DNA of 64,000 nucleotides from Dromiciops gliroides (taxonomy: Eukaryota > Chordata > Mammalia > Microbiotheria > Microbiotheriidae). The position numbers and the translations under genes are program-made. Under the pieces are notes generated by a model that saw nothing but the letters and a program-made list of their open reading frames with translations, was not told the DNA's origin and made no database searches. Positions 23,601-30,215 of this stretch are shown piece by piece (the first letter of the stretch is position 1; the number at the start of each line of letters is the position of its first letter). Location of the stretch: assembly GCF_019393635.1 (NCBI RefSeq), contig NC_057861.1, forward strand, positions 172,579,577-172,643,576, written 5' to 3'.

Positions 23601-26452
23601 CCATACAAAGAATATAGAGCAAGGATGATAGTCTCCATTTTACTGTTGGGGAAACTGAGACATTGAGGTTAACTGGTTAGCCCAGTGTCCCATAAAGTGA
23701 CCAATACAGCACTAATTCCTGATTTCTAGAATAGGACTGTTAGATAAGAGTATGTGGCCTTTCCAAAATCATATCCTCTACTTTCTGACCATCCTCTTCT
23801 TTCCATCCCTACTCAGATTGTGGCCCCTGGGGTCTGATAAGTGAGGTTTCACTTGTGTGGAGCTTGATCACCATGGTACTTCCTGATCATTTCCAAACCT
23901 TGTTGTTCCTTTATCCTGAACTCTAACTCACCTTAATACATTGCCTTTCCCATTAAAACAAACTTTGTTGTCTGAATTTGTATCCCCAGTATTTAGCACA
24001 TAGTAGATGCTAAATAAATAAATTTCCATTCATTCATTTATTCTTTTAGAGGCAGGGCTCAATGTTTTAACATAAAAGGCCATGAGGGGCCAGGTAAAGG
24101 ATTAAGGAAGGAGGGAGTAGTTTTCAGAATATTGCTTATATGGTAGGTTCTCAAACTTGGAAACTAAGATGAAGCAAAAACTAAACAAATAAACCGTCTG
24201 GGACAATTTGGGAGAACATTAGTCTGAATAAAGTCAGTCTACTAGCATTTATTAATTGCCTGCTATTTCCAGGCCCTGAACAAAGTGCTCAGGACACAAA
24301 GACAGGCAAAAAAAACCCCAAGCAGTCTCTGCTTTCCAAGATTCTCACGGTCTAATGGCGGAGACAACCTACACGTTGTCTATGTAAAGACAATATACAG
24401 GATAAAATGGAGGTAACCTCAGAGAGAAGGCACTAGCAAAAAGAACTGGAAAAAAGATGGGATTGTAGCTGAGGTTTGAAGAAAGCCAGGGAAATTTAGA
24501 GGTTGAAATGAGAAGAATTCCAGGCATGGAGGGAGGAGGTGGAACATGGAAGGAAGTGGAAAGCTCAAGAGACCTGGAAAGCCAGGAGGCTCCCCAACAG
24601 AAGGATTTATGTTTAATCCTAGAGGTAAAGGAAGCCAGTGGACTTTACTGGGTTGGGGATGATATAGTCAGACCTGCATTTTAATGTGACTGTTAAGTGG
24701 ATGGAAGTGAGACTTGGAGCAGGCAGACCTACTGTCAGGCTATTGCAGTAGTCTAGGCGTGAGGTAATGGGGACTTTTACTGGAGTGGTGACAGTGTCAG
24801 AGGAGAGAAGGGGGTGTATTCAGGAGATGTTGCAAAGGTACAAAGGGACAAGACAATATACTTATTAATCCCACGTTAACAGGTAGTTTTTAGTAGATAG
24901 CCTTTTTTTAAAGTATGAAACTACTTCCATTTTCCTTTCTTTCAAATATTCAAAGGAATCTGCCATCAATTTGGGAGTTCCTTCCAGCAATTTCCATCTG
25001 TCCATTCCCATCAATCCTGTGCAGCTTTCAGACATTTGGGATCCACCCAATTTACTAGAAGCTTTCTTTCTTCCCAGCTTTTCAAGGGTAACTGTCACAT
25101 ACCCTGATTGTACATCTGTGATTCCTTGATCTTGCCACATATCCAGCCAATTTTCTTTTTTAGGTCCTATAATTCCCTTTCTACAAATAAAGTTTTTAAA
25201 TGGGGATGGACTGGGAGAAGGAGAGGAGAGCTACTAATAGAAATCTTATGATGGAGAACTGGAGTTTTGATAACAGGACATTAAATATTCAATGCCCAAA
25301 CACAACTAATTAAGGCCAAGAAATTTGGGTCAGGGAGGTTAGAGAAGCTTGTAAATGAGCAAGTCATTTGAGAATGGAGTTACTAACCTGAGGATTGTCT
25401 TTGGCACAGGTGCCTCAACAGTATTATTCTCCTTTATTTTGTTTTTTGTTGTTGTTGTTTTTGCGGGGCAATGAGGGTCAAGTGACTTGCCCAGAGTCAT
25501 ACAGCTAGTAAGTGTAAAGTATCTGAGGCCAGAGTTATTCACCTTTTTAGTTTAGCTGTTGTAAACCACCCTCCCCCACTAACTATTCTCAATCGAATGG
25601 GTGTGAGGTGTCCATTTCTTTTGAATTTAGAAAGAAATATCACTTTCATGAAAAGCTGAGCCTTTGAAAATAATTGGCCCAATGTCAAAATGTTCCATTT
25701 GTAGGTAAACAACTTTTAGAGTGGGTAAAAAAATTCACGACCTTTACAGAAACCAAAAAATGTCTAATGCATTTGAACTATCTCTTACAATAGGAAGAGC
25801 AGTCTGTTTTTTCATGGTGTCAAAACTCCTCACATAACCAATTTTGTGATTTTTCCCCACACACAAATCAGGCTAGATAAGATAGAACAGCTCCATGAGA
25901 GCATTCGTCAGGAACTGGACAACTTTAAGAAGGATGTTCGGGCTCTCAACGATCTTGAGAAAGAAATCCTGGTAAGATCTAGTCTCTTTCTCTAGGGTCT
26001 GTCTATCTGCTTATGTTATAGGGCAAAGTAATAGTAAGTAGTGCCTTTTTCTTCTCTGCATTAATTTTAGGACGTTTGGAAGAAACATTCTGCTCAACTG
26101 AATTCATTCTGTGACCTACAAATGAAGAGGTACTTTTAAAAAACATCCTTTTGGAAATGGTAATCCTAGTCATAACCATAGGTCTAGAACTGGAAGGGAC
26201 CTTAGTAGTCATCAAGTCCATCCATTTCATTTTACATATGAGGGAACTGAGACACAGAAAGGGGAAGGACAAAGCTGCCAAGGCAGTAACTTCTCAGTGA
26301 CTTTGTGGTTCATCTTAGGGCAGAAGATGTCTTACTTATTGGCTCTTTGAATTCTTATGGGGATTTTTGGGGTATGGCTTAAGGGCAGACTTCACTCACT
26401 GCATCTGTGTTTTCTCTCCTATCCTAGTCTAAACCACCTAAGGAAAAGATGA
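1411..26452 (+). CDS. SYCP2L: SYCP2L, 3' part of gene (12 exons, 5' incomplete)
   Basis: Synaptonemal complex protein 2-like, a meiotic chromosome-axis/centromere protein of germ cells in the SYCP2 family. Twelve exons can be chained: 1411-1459, 7830-7980, 9114-9163, 11084-11186, 11884-11954, 12128-12197, 15958-16160, 20868-20948, 22631-22722, 25872-25971, 26071-26129 and 26428-26452. All introns are GT-AG, all junction phases agree, and about 350 codons stay open to a TGA. The encoded part is a Ser/Lys-rich, low-complexity linker followed by a C-terminal coiled coil (last four exons), as in SYCP2-family proteins. The N-terminal armadillo-like region lies upstream of the window. The family call rests on this architecture and on convergent ELOVL2 next door, which in human flanks SYCP2L, whereas SYCP2 has other neighbours. 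Introns are full of repeats, but no exon is interrupted. The paralogue SYCP2 remains possible without an alignment. Confidence 0.8.
2562..3019 (+). mobile_element. Solo LTR of an endogenous retrovirus, inside the L1
   Basis: A 458-bp unit that begins TGTAATGATTGG and ends TTACACA, flanked by a perfect 4-bp duplication CCAC (2558-2561 and 3020-3023). It interrupts the ORF2 C-terminal region of the L1. It contains AATAAA at 2914-2919, a GGTGGTGGTGGCGGCAG stretch, and no internal viral genes. The sense strand is assigned from the poly(A) signal. ERV class not assigned. Confidence 0.82.
3028..4336 (-). pseudogene. L1 ORF2 fragment (reverse transcriptase to C-domain)
   Basis: The RT palm motif ([16 protein letters not shown]) lies near 4250-4205, the later part ([20 protein letters not shown]) at 4077-3790, and a 180-codon open stretch at 3793-3251 carries [20 protein letters not shown]. 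Several frameshifts separate the parts. ORF2 continues past the LTR as the segment at 2560-2082. Confidence 0.85.
4337..4482 (-). mobile_element. WSINE1-like SINE nested in L1
   Basis: Antisense SINE with a poly-T start and the 'cacctagctccccc' end. It is flanked by an 11-bp duplication TTCTTTTCTTT (4325-4335 and 4483-4493), right at the internal deletion joint of the L1. Confidence 0.88.
4505..5028 (-). pseudogene. L1 ORF1 fragment (frameshifted)
   Basis: It starts [20 protein letters not shown] and continues as a coiled coil ([20 protein letters not shown]) to a stop at the A6 run at 4633-4638. The frame resumes at -1 as IEGNV...[12 protein letters not shown], the RRM region. It is truncated after that by the deletion. 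Confidence 0.85.
5703..5800 (+). repeat. L2-like fragment
   Basis: A weak match to the L2 pattern seen more fully at 37245 (caggttcaaatataaactcc ... aaagctctttgcaa). Confidence 0.4.
5800..7020. other. SYCP2L intron, no recognised repeat or exon
   Basis: Unique-looking AT-rich sequence. Short open frames on both strands lack splice sites or family motifs. Confidence 0.5.
7030..7330 (+). mobile_element. L2 LINE 3' end
   Basis: L2 3' signature: 'acataagctcc ... ttgtattcctatcacttaacacaaagcctgatatttgac ... gctaaataaatac'. Degraded. Confidence 0.65.
7830..7980 (+). CDS. SYCP2L: SYCP2L exon b
   Basis: Acceptor TTTTCTCTGTCAG, 151 bases, donor GTAAGT. It starts in phase 0 with [18 protein letters not shown] and ends in phase 1 after a basic stretch ([10 protein letters not shown]). 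It is hydrophilic and rich in Ser, Lys and Arg, like the linker of SYCP2 proteins. The nearby SINE at 8047-8219 begins only about 70 bases into the following intron. Confidence 0.78.
8047..8219 (-). mobile_element. WSINE1-like SINE
   Basis: Antisense, with a long T-rich tail, flanked by a perfect 15-bp duplication ACAAGTATTTCTTTT (8032-8046 and 8220-8234). It was inserted about 70 bases after SYCP2L exon b. The perfect duplication suggests a fairly young copy. Confidence 0.93.
8235..8345 (-). repeat. L2 fragment, antisense
   Basis: 'cagtactgttctgggtactatgaggggataca' is the complement of the L2 3' end. The SINE at 8047-8219 inserted into its edge. Confidence 0.5.
8512..8704 (+). mobile_element. 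SINE with (AAAT)n tail
   Basis: Sense WSINE1-like body (GTGGATAAAGCACTGGCCCT, then GGCAAGTCACTTAACC). It ends in about 13 AAAT repeats (8646-8700), a likely polymorphic microsatellite. Confidence 0.9.
9114..9163 (+). CDS. SYCP2L: SYCP2L exon c (50-bp microexon-like)
   Basis: A strong polypyrimidine acceptor (CTTTTCTTTTCAG) precedes 50 bases and donor GTAAGT. With the phase-1 base from the previous exon it reads [17 protein letters not shown] and ends in phase 0. The SPSSSGSD motif offers candidate phosphosites. The exon is too short for ORF-based detection. Confidence 0.75.
9185..9310 (-). repeat. L2 fragment, antisense
   Basis: 'aagtacttattaagctcttagctcagtactgagcactgag ... cagtccctgctctcaca' is the reversed L2 3' end. 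It lies just after SYCP2L exon c. Confidence 0.5.
9399..9547 (-). mobile_element. WSINE1-like SINE
   Basis: Antisense copy flanked by TGTATGTGA (9390-9398 and 9548-9556). Complete head. Confidence 0.9.
9560..10465. other. SYCP2L intron, unassigned
   Basis: No family recognised. Two overlapping - strand open frames (10110-9841, 89 codons; 9857-9615, 80 codons) are noted in the findings as a possible old gene copy, but they are not called as genes. Confidence 0.4.
10470..10800 (+). repeat. LINE-derived 3' end fragment with TA/CA-rich core
   Basis: 'ccagagaaagaactgatcaataaa' is followed by a (TA/CA)n stretch (10530-10600) and a tail of A-runs ending 'aataaaacaaaaaaataaag'. It resembles an L1-type 3' end. 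Family uncertain. Confidence 0.45.
11084..11186 (+). CDS. SYCP2L: SYCP2L exon d
   Basis: Acceptor TTCTGTTTTAG, 103 bases, donor GTATGT. It reads [20 protein letters not shown] and onward through [14 protein letters not shown], ending in phase 1. It begins with a basic patch (RKRISRQ). A (GT)n microsatellite follows about 55 bases downstream in the intron. Confidence 0.8.
11239..11266 (+). repeat. (GT)n microsatellite
   Basis: About 13 GT units in the intron after SYCP2L exon d. Confidence 0.9.
11884..11954 (+). CDS. SYCP2L: SYCP2L exon e
   Basis: Acceptor TCTCTGATTCCAAAG, 71 bases, donor GTACAA (a weaker donor). Joined to the phase-1 base from exon d it reads [20 protein letters not shown] then NLSK, ending in phase 0. 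It is acidic and Ser-rich, in contrast to the basic exon before it. Confidence 0.77.
12128..12197 (+). CDS. SYCP2L: SYCP2L exon f
   Basis: Acceptor ATTTTGTTCTTAG, 70 bases, donor GTAAAA. It reads [20 protein letters not shown] then GAS and ends in phase 1. The KRKPQNK patch is a possible nuclear localisation signal (inference). Confidence 0.77.
12198..13050. other. SYCP2L intron, nothing recognised
   Basis: AT-rich, with no repeat signature or splice-flanked open frame that I could support. Confidence 0.5.
13055..13275 (+). mobile_element. MIR SINE
   Basis: 'tggaaagaaccttggatttggagtc ... cctcagtttcctcatttataaaac' is the MIR core in order. Degraded. Confidence 0.7.
13320..13700. repeat. Ancient dispersed repeat
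   Basis: It contains 'agagttggaagggacctcag' and 'tcctctggggccaagcat'. The first motif recurs elsewhere in the window. Class unassigned. Confidence 0.4.
13950..14208 (-). mobile_element. CORE-SINE, antisense
   Basis: 'tgatctcatttgatcctcacaataa ... gataaggaaactgaggcag ... aagtgacttgcctggaatcacacagctag ... cttagctgccccc'. Near full length. Confidence 0.8.
14398..15062 (-). pseudogene. L1 ORF1 fragment, truncated at both ends
   Basis: It covers [20 protein letters not shown], the coiled coil and the RRM region ([20 protein letters not shown] to [16 protein letters not shown]). The coiled coil and RRM parts are in different frames, split at the A6 run at 14726-14731. At the 3' side it stops at KKKQVKLF, followed by an A-rich run (minus strand), without ORF2. 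At the 5' side L1 homology ends at 15062. Confidence 0.85.
15063..15455. other. Intron, nothing recognised
   Basis: Purine-rich sequence after the L1 fragment. No family signature. Confidence 0.4.
15460..15650 (-). repeat. L2 3' end, antisense
   Basis: 'attgctggggatacaaatat ... agagagcttacattctaatggg' is the reversed L2 terminus. It lies about 300 bases before SYCP2L exon g. Confidence 0.65.
15958..16160 (+). CDS. SYCP2L: SYCP2L exon g (203 bp, longest in window)
   Basis: Acceptor CAGTTTTTTTTAATAG, 203 bases, donor GTAAAA. It begins [20 protein letters not shown], continues through [20 protein letters not shown] and ends [11 protein letters not shown] in phase 0. An internal GTAATA at 16132 looks like a donor, but using it would end the exon in phase 1 and break the next exon, so the 16160 end was chosen. 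Confidence 0.82.
16629..16790 (+). repeat. Compound (CA/TA)n microsatellite
   Basis: Alternating purine-pyrimidine run of ACACAT/ATATAC units, about 160 bases. The long 'protein' frames here are artefacts of the repeat. Confidence 0.9.
17605..17858 (-). mobile_element. SINE with BovB/RTE-like tail, antisense
   Basis: 'gtttgccatttccttctctagctcattttatagatgagg ... gacttgcccagggtcac ... gccacctggctgct'. The tail carries the caaaccactccagtatctttgccaa-type segment in complement. Confidence 0.82.
18930..19470 (-). mobile_element. L1 ORF2 fragment, antisense
   Basis: 'aaacctatctggccctgga' and 'attgccaaatttattggcatacag' are antisense L1 ORF2 signatures. It is degraded and contains a local 23-bp direct duplication near 18960-18998. 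Confidence 0.65.
19471..20140. other. Probable LINE-derived sequence, unassigned
   Basis: Mixed sequence between two L1-type fragments. Parts resemble marsupial LINE internal sequence, but I cannot place them with confidence. Confidence 0.35.
20142..20302 (-). mobile_element. Divergent SINE, antisense
   Basis: 'ccagatttggacttgggtcctcctgggtccagg ... actgtgtcacctggctgcc'. Same layout as the WSINE1-like copies but with many C-to-T-type changes. Confidence 0.75.
20310..20650 (+). mobile_element. L1-type fragment with start of ORF2 endonuclease
   Basis: G-rich leader, then 20555-20632 encodes TVNVNG followed, after a frame change, by [15 protein letters not shown]. This matches the NINGLNSxIKRxRxxxWIKxQ start of L1 endonuclease. 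It is 3' truncated. Confidence 0.6.
20868..20948 (+). CDS. SYCP2L: SYCP2L exon h
   Basis: Acceptor TTAGCCTTACAG, 81 bases (27 codons, symmetric 0-0), donor GTAATA. It reads [20 protein letters not shown] then KLKKNIE and marks the entry to the C-terminal helical region. Because the exon is symmetric, skipping it would keep the frame. Confidence 0.85.
21830..22040 (-). repeat. L2 3' end, antisense
   Basis: 'aagtgtttattaggtatatg ... ccagacattgttccagggatcaagataaaaagac'. Reversed L2 terminus. Confidence 0.6.
22041..22630. other. SYCP2L intron, mostly unassigned
   Basis: A possible antisense L1 tail ('aaacaaaacatgtttattgatc') at 22500-22575. Otherwise nothing recognised before exon i. Confidence 0.35.
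22631..22722 (+). CDS. SYCP2L: SYCP2L exon i
   Basis: Acceptor GGTTATGATTCAG, 92 bases, donor GTAAAT. It reads [20 protein letters not shown] then [10 protein letters not shown], ending in phase 2. Hydrophobic residues spaced three to four apart (MLLNQL) suggest a helix leading into the coiled coil. Confidence 0.85.
22866..22980 (+). repeat. Polypyrimidine (CTT-rich) tract
   Basis: About 115 bases of almost pure C/T in the intron after SYCP2L exon i. Two overlapping Phe/Leu-rich open frames here are low-complexity artefacts. Confidence 0.85.
23000..23880. other. SYCP2L intron, nothing clear
   Basis: A weak MIR-like piece at 23630-23700 ('tactgttggggaaactgagaca'). Otherwise unassigned. Confidence 0.35.
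23880..24045 (+). mobile_element. L2 3' end
   Basis: 'tttgtatccccagtatttagcacatagtagatgctaaataaataa' is the L2 terminus with its TAAATAAA end. Confidence 0.7.
24235..24860 (-). mobile_element. L2 3' part, antisense
   Basis: 'tttattaattgcctgctatttcc' through 'ggtctaatggcggagacaacc' and 'gctattgcagtagtctaggcgtgaggtaatg'. It follows the same order as the long copy at 16310. Confidence 0.72.
25436..25537 (-). mobile_element. SINE, 5'-truncated
   Basis: (GTT)n/T tail, then 'gcggggcaatgagggtcaagtgacttgcccagag' to 'gtatctgaggccag'. The tRNA head is missing. Confidence 0.85.
25872..25971 (+). CDS. SYCP2L: SYCP2L exon j (coiled coil)
   Basis: Acceptor CACAAATCAG, 100 bases, donor GTAAGA. It reads [20 protein letters not shown] and onward through [13 protein letters not shown]. 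Leu/Ile/Phe/Val recur in an a/d heptad pattern, a clear coiled coil. In SYCP2 the C-terminal coiled coil pairs with SYCP3, so a similar partner role is inferred here. Confidence 0.87.
26071..26129 (+). CDS. SYCP2L: SYCP2L exon k
   Basis: Acceptor GCATTAATTTTAG, 59 bases, donor GTACTT. It reads [19 protein letters not shown] and ends in phase 2. It continues the helical C-terminus only 99 bases after exon j. Confidence 0.83.
26160..26275. repeat. Ancient dispersed repeat
   Basis: 'tctagaactggaagggaccttagtagtcatc ... catatgagggaactgagacaca'. Same pattern as 13330 and 58070. It lies in the last SYCP2L intron. Confidence 0.5.
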
Positions 26453-26510
26453 ATGAAGAGGCTTGCTTATTCTTCTGTCTTTGAGTAAATAAATGATGCC
26501 CTGACATTGC
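26428..26510 (+). CDS. SYCP2L: SYCP2L terminal exon and short 3' UTR
   Basis: Acceptor TCTCTCCTATCCTAG, then SLNHLRKR and TGA at 26450-26452. The coding part is 25 bases. The 3' UTR is short: AATAAA at 26488-26493 lies about 36 bases after the stop, with cleavage expected near 26510. The exact end is inferred. Confidence 0.82.
26488..26493 (+). promoter_or_regulatory. SYCP2L: SYCP2L polyadenylation signal
   Basis: Canonical AATAAA 36 bases after the TGA. It is the only strong signal close to the stop codon. Confidence 0.7.
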
Positions 26511-26694
26511 AGCTGTTGTTGACACTATTCTGTTCCAATTCCATTGCTGTTATTTGAATTAGAATGGTATATAAAATATTCCATTGGCTTTAAATTTGTT
26601 TTTTTTTAAAGTTCTTTGTCCACAGAAGCCCTATTTTTTGCGGGGGGGATAAGTTTTGTTGGCAGAGTCAGGATGTTAGTCAGTTAGCTTTTAC

Positions 26695-26903
26695 TAAGCT
26701 CCTACAAGTTTAAATCTGGTCTTGAACACTAGTTGTGTGACCCTGGGCAAGTTACATAACCCTGTTGCTGCAGTTTCCTCATCTGTAAAATGAGCTGGAG
26801 AAGGAAATGGCAAGCCACTCTAGTATCTTTGCCAAGAAAACCCCAAATGGAGAAATATAGAGTCAGACACTACTGAAAAACAACTGAACAACAACAAAGG
26901 TCC
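26695..26903 (+). mobile_element. SINE with BovB/RTE-like tail
   Basis: 'gtgtgaccctgggcaagttacataaccc', then 'gctggagaaggaaatggcaag' and 'ctttgccaagaaaacccc', ending 'gagtcagacactactgaaaa' and (AAC)n. It lacks the tRNA head. Confidence 0.85.
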
Positions 26904-27077
26904 TACTAAGATGCCAAACATTGTGGGAAACACTGGGAATCCAAAGAAAGGTCAAAGATAGTCCTTACTTTAAAGAAGCTCACAGGATGTGAACTAAAAT
27001 TTTGACTCCAAATCTTTTTTTAAAGAATTTTTTATTTTCCCCCAATCACATGTAAAAACAATTTTTAACATTGATTT

Positions 27078-27230
27078 TTTTGGGGGGGGGGTGAGGCAAT
27101 TGGGGTTAAGTGACTTGCCCAGGGTCACACAGTCAGTAAGTGTTAAGTGTCTGAGGCTGGATTTGAACTCAGGTCCTCCTGACTCCAGGGCCGGTGCTCT
27201 ATCCATTACGCCACCTAGCTGCCCTGCCCC
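27078..27230 (-). mobile_element. WSINE1-like SINE
   Basis: 'gaggcaattggggttaagtgacttgcccagggtcac ... attacgccacctagctgccc'. Complete, with a G-rich run next to the tail. Confidence 0.9.
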
Positions 27231-27752
27231 CATTCATTTTTGATAATAAAACATTTTATTTAAAATTTTGAGTTTCAAATTCTATCCCTCCTCTCCTTCC
27301 CCACTCCCCTCCCTGAGGCAGTAAATAATCTGATATAGTTTATACATGTGCAATTATGTAAAACATTTCCATATTCATCATTTTATACAAAAGAACTTGG
27401 ATAAAGGGGAAAAATAGTATGCTTCAGTCTGTTCAATCAAGATCAATTCTTTCTCTGGTGGTAAATAGAATGCTTCATCCTTAGTCCTTTGGGATTGTCT
27501 TGGGTCATTGTTTTGCTGAGAATAGTTGTCATTCACAGTTCTTCATCAAACAGAATTGCTGTCACTGTGCACAAAATTCTCCTGGTTCTGCTCACTTCAC
27601 TATACATCAGTTCGTACAAGTCTTTCCAGGCCTTTCTGAAATAATTTTGCTTGTCATTTCTTATAGCCCAATAATAATATTCCATTACAATCCTATACCA
27701 CATCTCATTTATCCATTCCCCAATTGATAGGATTCTTTTTATTTTCAATTCT

Positions 27753-27902
27753 TTTTTTTTTTTTTTGATGAGGCAATTGGGGTTAAGTGACTTGCCTAGG
27801 GCCACACAGCTAGTAAGTGATAAGTGTCTGAGGCCAGATTTGAATTTATGTCCTCCTAAATCCAGGGCCAGTGCTCTATCCACTGTGCCACCTAGCTGCC
27901 CC
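27753..27902 (-). mobile_element. WSINE1-like SINE
   Basis: Complete antisense copy inside the L1. The flanks repeat TTTTCAATTCTT on both sides. Confidence 0.9.
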
Positions 27903-27997
27903 TTTTTTCTTTTTTTTCTTTTCAATTCTTAGTCACCACAGAAAGATCTGCTATAAATATTTTTTGTACAAATAAGTCTTTTTCTCTTTTTGGGGAT

Positions 27998-29680
27998 TAA
28001 CATTCATTTAATTTTTTTAAAATTCCAAAATCTCTCCCTCCCTTGACTCCCCTCCTCAAGGGAAGGCAAGCAGTTTGATATAGCTTATACATATGTAGTC
28101 ATGCAAAACATGTTAGTCATGCCATGAAAGGAAAAAATTTAAAAACTCAAGAAAGTAAAGAAAAAGTATTCTTCGATCTGCATTCAGACTCCATCAGTTT
28201 TTCCTCTCTAGATGTGGATGGTATTTTTCATTATAAATCCTTCATAATTGTCTTGGATCACTGTATTTCTGAGAATAGCTGTCATTCACATTTCATCATA
28301 CACTATTGCTGTTACTATATATAATCTTCTCATTTTGCCTTATATGAATTCATGTAAGTCCAGGTTTTTCTGTGAGCATCCTACTTATTTCACATAGGAA
28401 AATAGTATTCTATCACAATCATATACAGACCTGTTCGCTCCCCAATTGATGGGGTTCCCCTCAATTTCCTATGGTTCTCAACTTTCTCTGCTTGCTCATC
28501 TTGCTCATTTTTTACTTGACTTTTAACTCCCTCTTGCAGTGGGGTCCTACTTCCAAGCTACACTGTCCCAACCTTCAGAGGGTCTCAGGTATTTCAGTTT
28601 AAGGAAGGGCAGGTTTTTCACTTACCTGGCCTCTTCTCTGGTGCAAAGATAACCTCAAGCCAACTTGCTAATTAAGCAGGCAGCAAAACTTTGTGTGCCA
28701 TGGTTGTTAGCTCCAACCCCACCTAGGCCTCCTGCTGCTCAAGATTTCTTCCTGGTTCCATGTTAGGAGTAGGACTACTGAATTCCTCCTTAAGTATAGC
28801 AGACACCCCTGTCTGCCCTGCCCTCCCCCCCCACCAGCTGTTCAGCCCTCTCACCCAACCATAAGCTTAGTTATAGAAGACATTGGCACTGCAGCTGATT
28901 CAGAGACTCGGGGGCAAGTTTCTCTGGCACAGCCTGTCTGGGGCTGAATCTGTGTTGGCACAATTGCAGGGTTGGACTCTACTTCCAGCCCAGCATGGGC
29001 CCCCTCCTGTTGAGCTTCTAAGCTGTCTTTGGATGGAAAATAATCTCAGCCCATCTTTTTGTGGTTTCTGCTGCTCCAGGGGTTGTCTTATGGCTGTTTT
29101 TGGAGTAATTCCATGTCCTCAATTTCCAATTCTTTAACACCACTAAAAGAGCTGCTATAAATATTTTTGTACGTATATGTCCTTTTCCTTTTTGGTGTTT
29201 TATCTATTTAGGATATAGATTTAAGAGTGGTACTGCTTGTTTAAAGGGTATGCATGATTTTATAGTCCTTTGGCCATAGTTCCAAATTGTTCTACGGAAT
29301 GATTGAATCAGTTCACAACTTCACCAAAAGTGAATTAGAGTCTCAATTTTCCCACATCCCTTCCAACATTTGTCATTTTATTTTTCTGTCACATTTTACC
29401 CAATCTGATAGGTATGGGGTGGTAACTTAGAGTTGTTTTAATTTGTATTTCTCTAATCAGTTGTGATTTAGAGCATTTTTTCATATGATTATACATAGCT
29501 TTGATTACTTCATCTGAAAACTGTCTCTTCATTTCCTTTGATCATTTATCAATTGAGGAATGGATCTTATTTTTATACATTTGAGTCAGTTCTCTAAGAA
29601 ATGAGGTCAGTATGAGAGGAACTTTCTATAAAATTGTTTTTACAGTTATGATTTCTAACTATATATTTCCCTCAACCCTA
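27998..29680 (-). mobile_element. Second L1 3' part, antisense, split by an L1 5' fragment
   Basis: 3' UTR and ORF2 C-terminal sequence occupy 27998-28469 and continue at 29128-29680. Between them lies 28470-29116, which is L1 5' UTR plus the ORF1 start. The joint repeats CCTCAATTTCC (28459-28469 and 29117-29127). Confidence 0.8.
28470..29116 (-). mobile_element. L1 5' UTR plus first ORF1 codons, no A-tail
   Basis: On the - strand it runs through the L1 5' UTR (same order as 5690-5040) to an ATG and MSKQRKLRTI at 28502-28473, the ORF1 start, and then stops. It is bounded by an 11-bp duplication but has no poly(A). Confidence 0.75.
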
Positions 29681-29689
29681 TTTTTCTCC

Positions 29690-30014
29690 TGTTTATCCTG
29701 TTCTCTTTCTCCTTTTACACTGTCCTTTCTCAAAAGTGTTTTGGTTTTGATTTTTACCTCCCTCAATCCATACTCCAGTTTTTAGCTGAGGTTCTGTCTC
29801 TACCTCCACTTCCAGAATCCATGATGCTGATGTCTGGGGCCAGGTAAGGGAGTAGAACTTTGTTAAGTAAACCACGCTCTGAGTTTTTGCTTGGGAAAAG
29901 AGTAGGATGTGATTTTTGAAAAAGAGTGGTCTGAAATAATCACTCTTTTCATCTTTCCATTTTGTAACTTTAATTCATGAACTAGCTTTGTTGCCTAATA
30001 GCACTTGGTTTCTT
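29690..30014. other. Intergenic, mostly unassigned
   Basis: 29869-29931 is one of two near-identical copies (see 35220). The rest is unassigned. Confidence 0.4.
29869..29931 (+). repeat. Duplicated ~62-bp segment, copy 1
   Basis: Nearly identical to 35220-35282 (about 3 differences), sharing 'ctctgagtttttgcttggga'. The flanks differ. Confidence 0.85.
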
Positions 30015-30031
30015 CTGTGACAAGGACTTTG

Positions 30032-30198
30032 TTTTTTGTTTTTTTTGGTTGTTTTTTTTTTTTTTTTAGTAAGGCAATTGGGGTTGACTTGCTCAGGGTC
30101 ACACAGCTAGTAAGTGTTAAGTGTCTGAGGCCAGATTTGAACTCAGGTAGTCCTGACTCCAGGGCTAGTGTGCTATCCACTGCACCATCTAGCTGCCC
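30032..30198 (-). mobile_element. WSINE1-like SINE, long duplication
   Basis: Antisense with a T-rich tail. Perfect flanks CTGTGACAAGGACTTTG (30015-30031 and 30199-30215, 17 bp). One of the youngest-looking copies here. Confidence 0.93.
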
Positions 30199-30215
30199 CT
30201 GTGACAAGGACTTTG

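Larger units (their letters stand above)
27008..27997 (-). mobile_element. L1 3' end, antisense, with two nested SINEs
   Basis: A-tail complement and 3' UTR (27240-27480), then the ORF2 C-terminus (SIGEWINEMWYRIVMEYYYW, in the - frame within 27727-27535). SINEs at 27078-27230 and 27753-27902 interrupt it. Confidence 0.82.
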
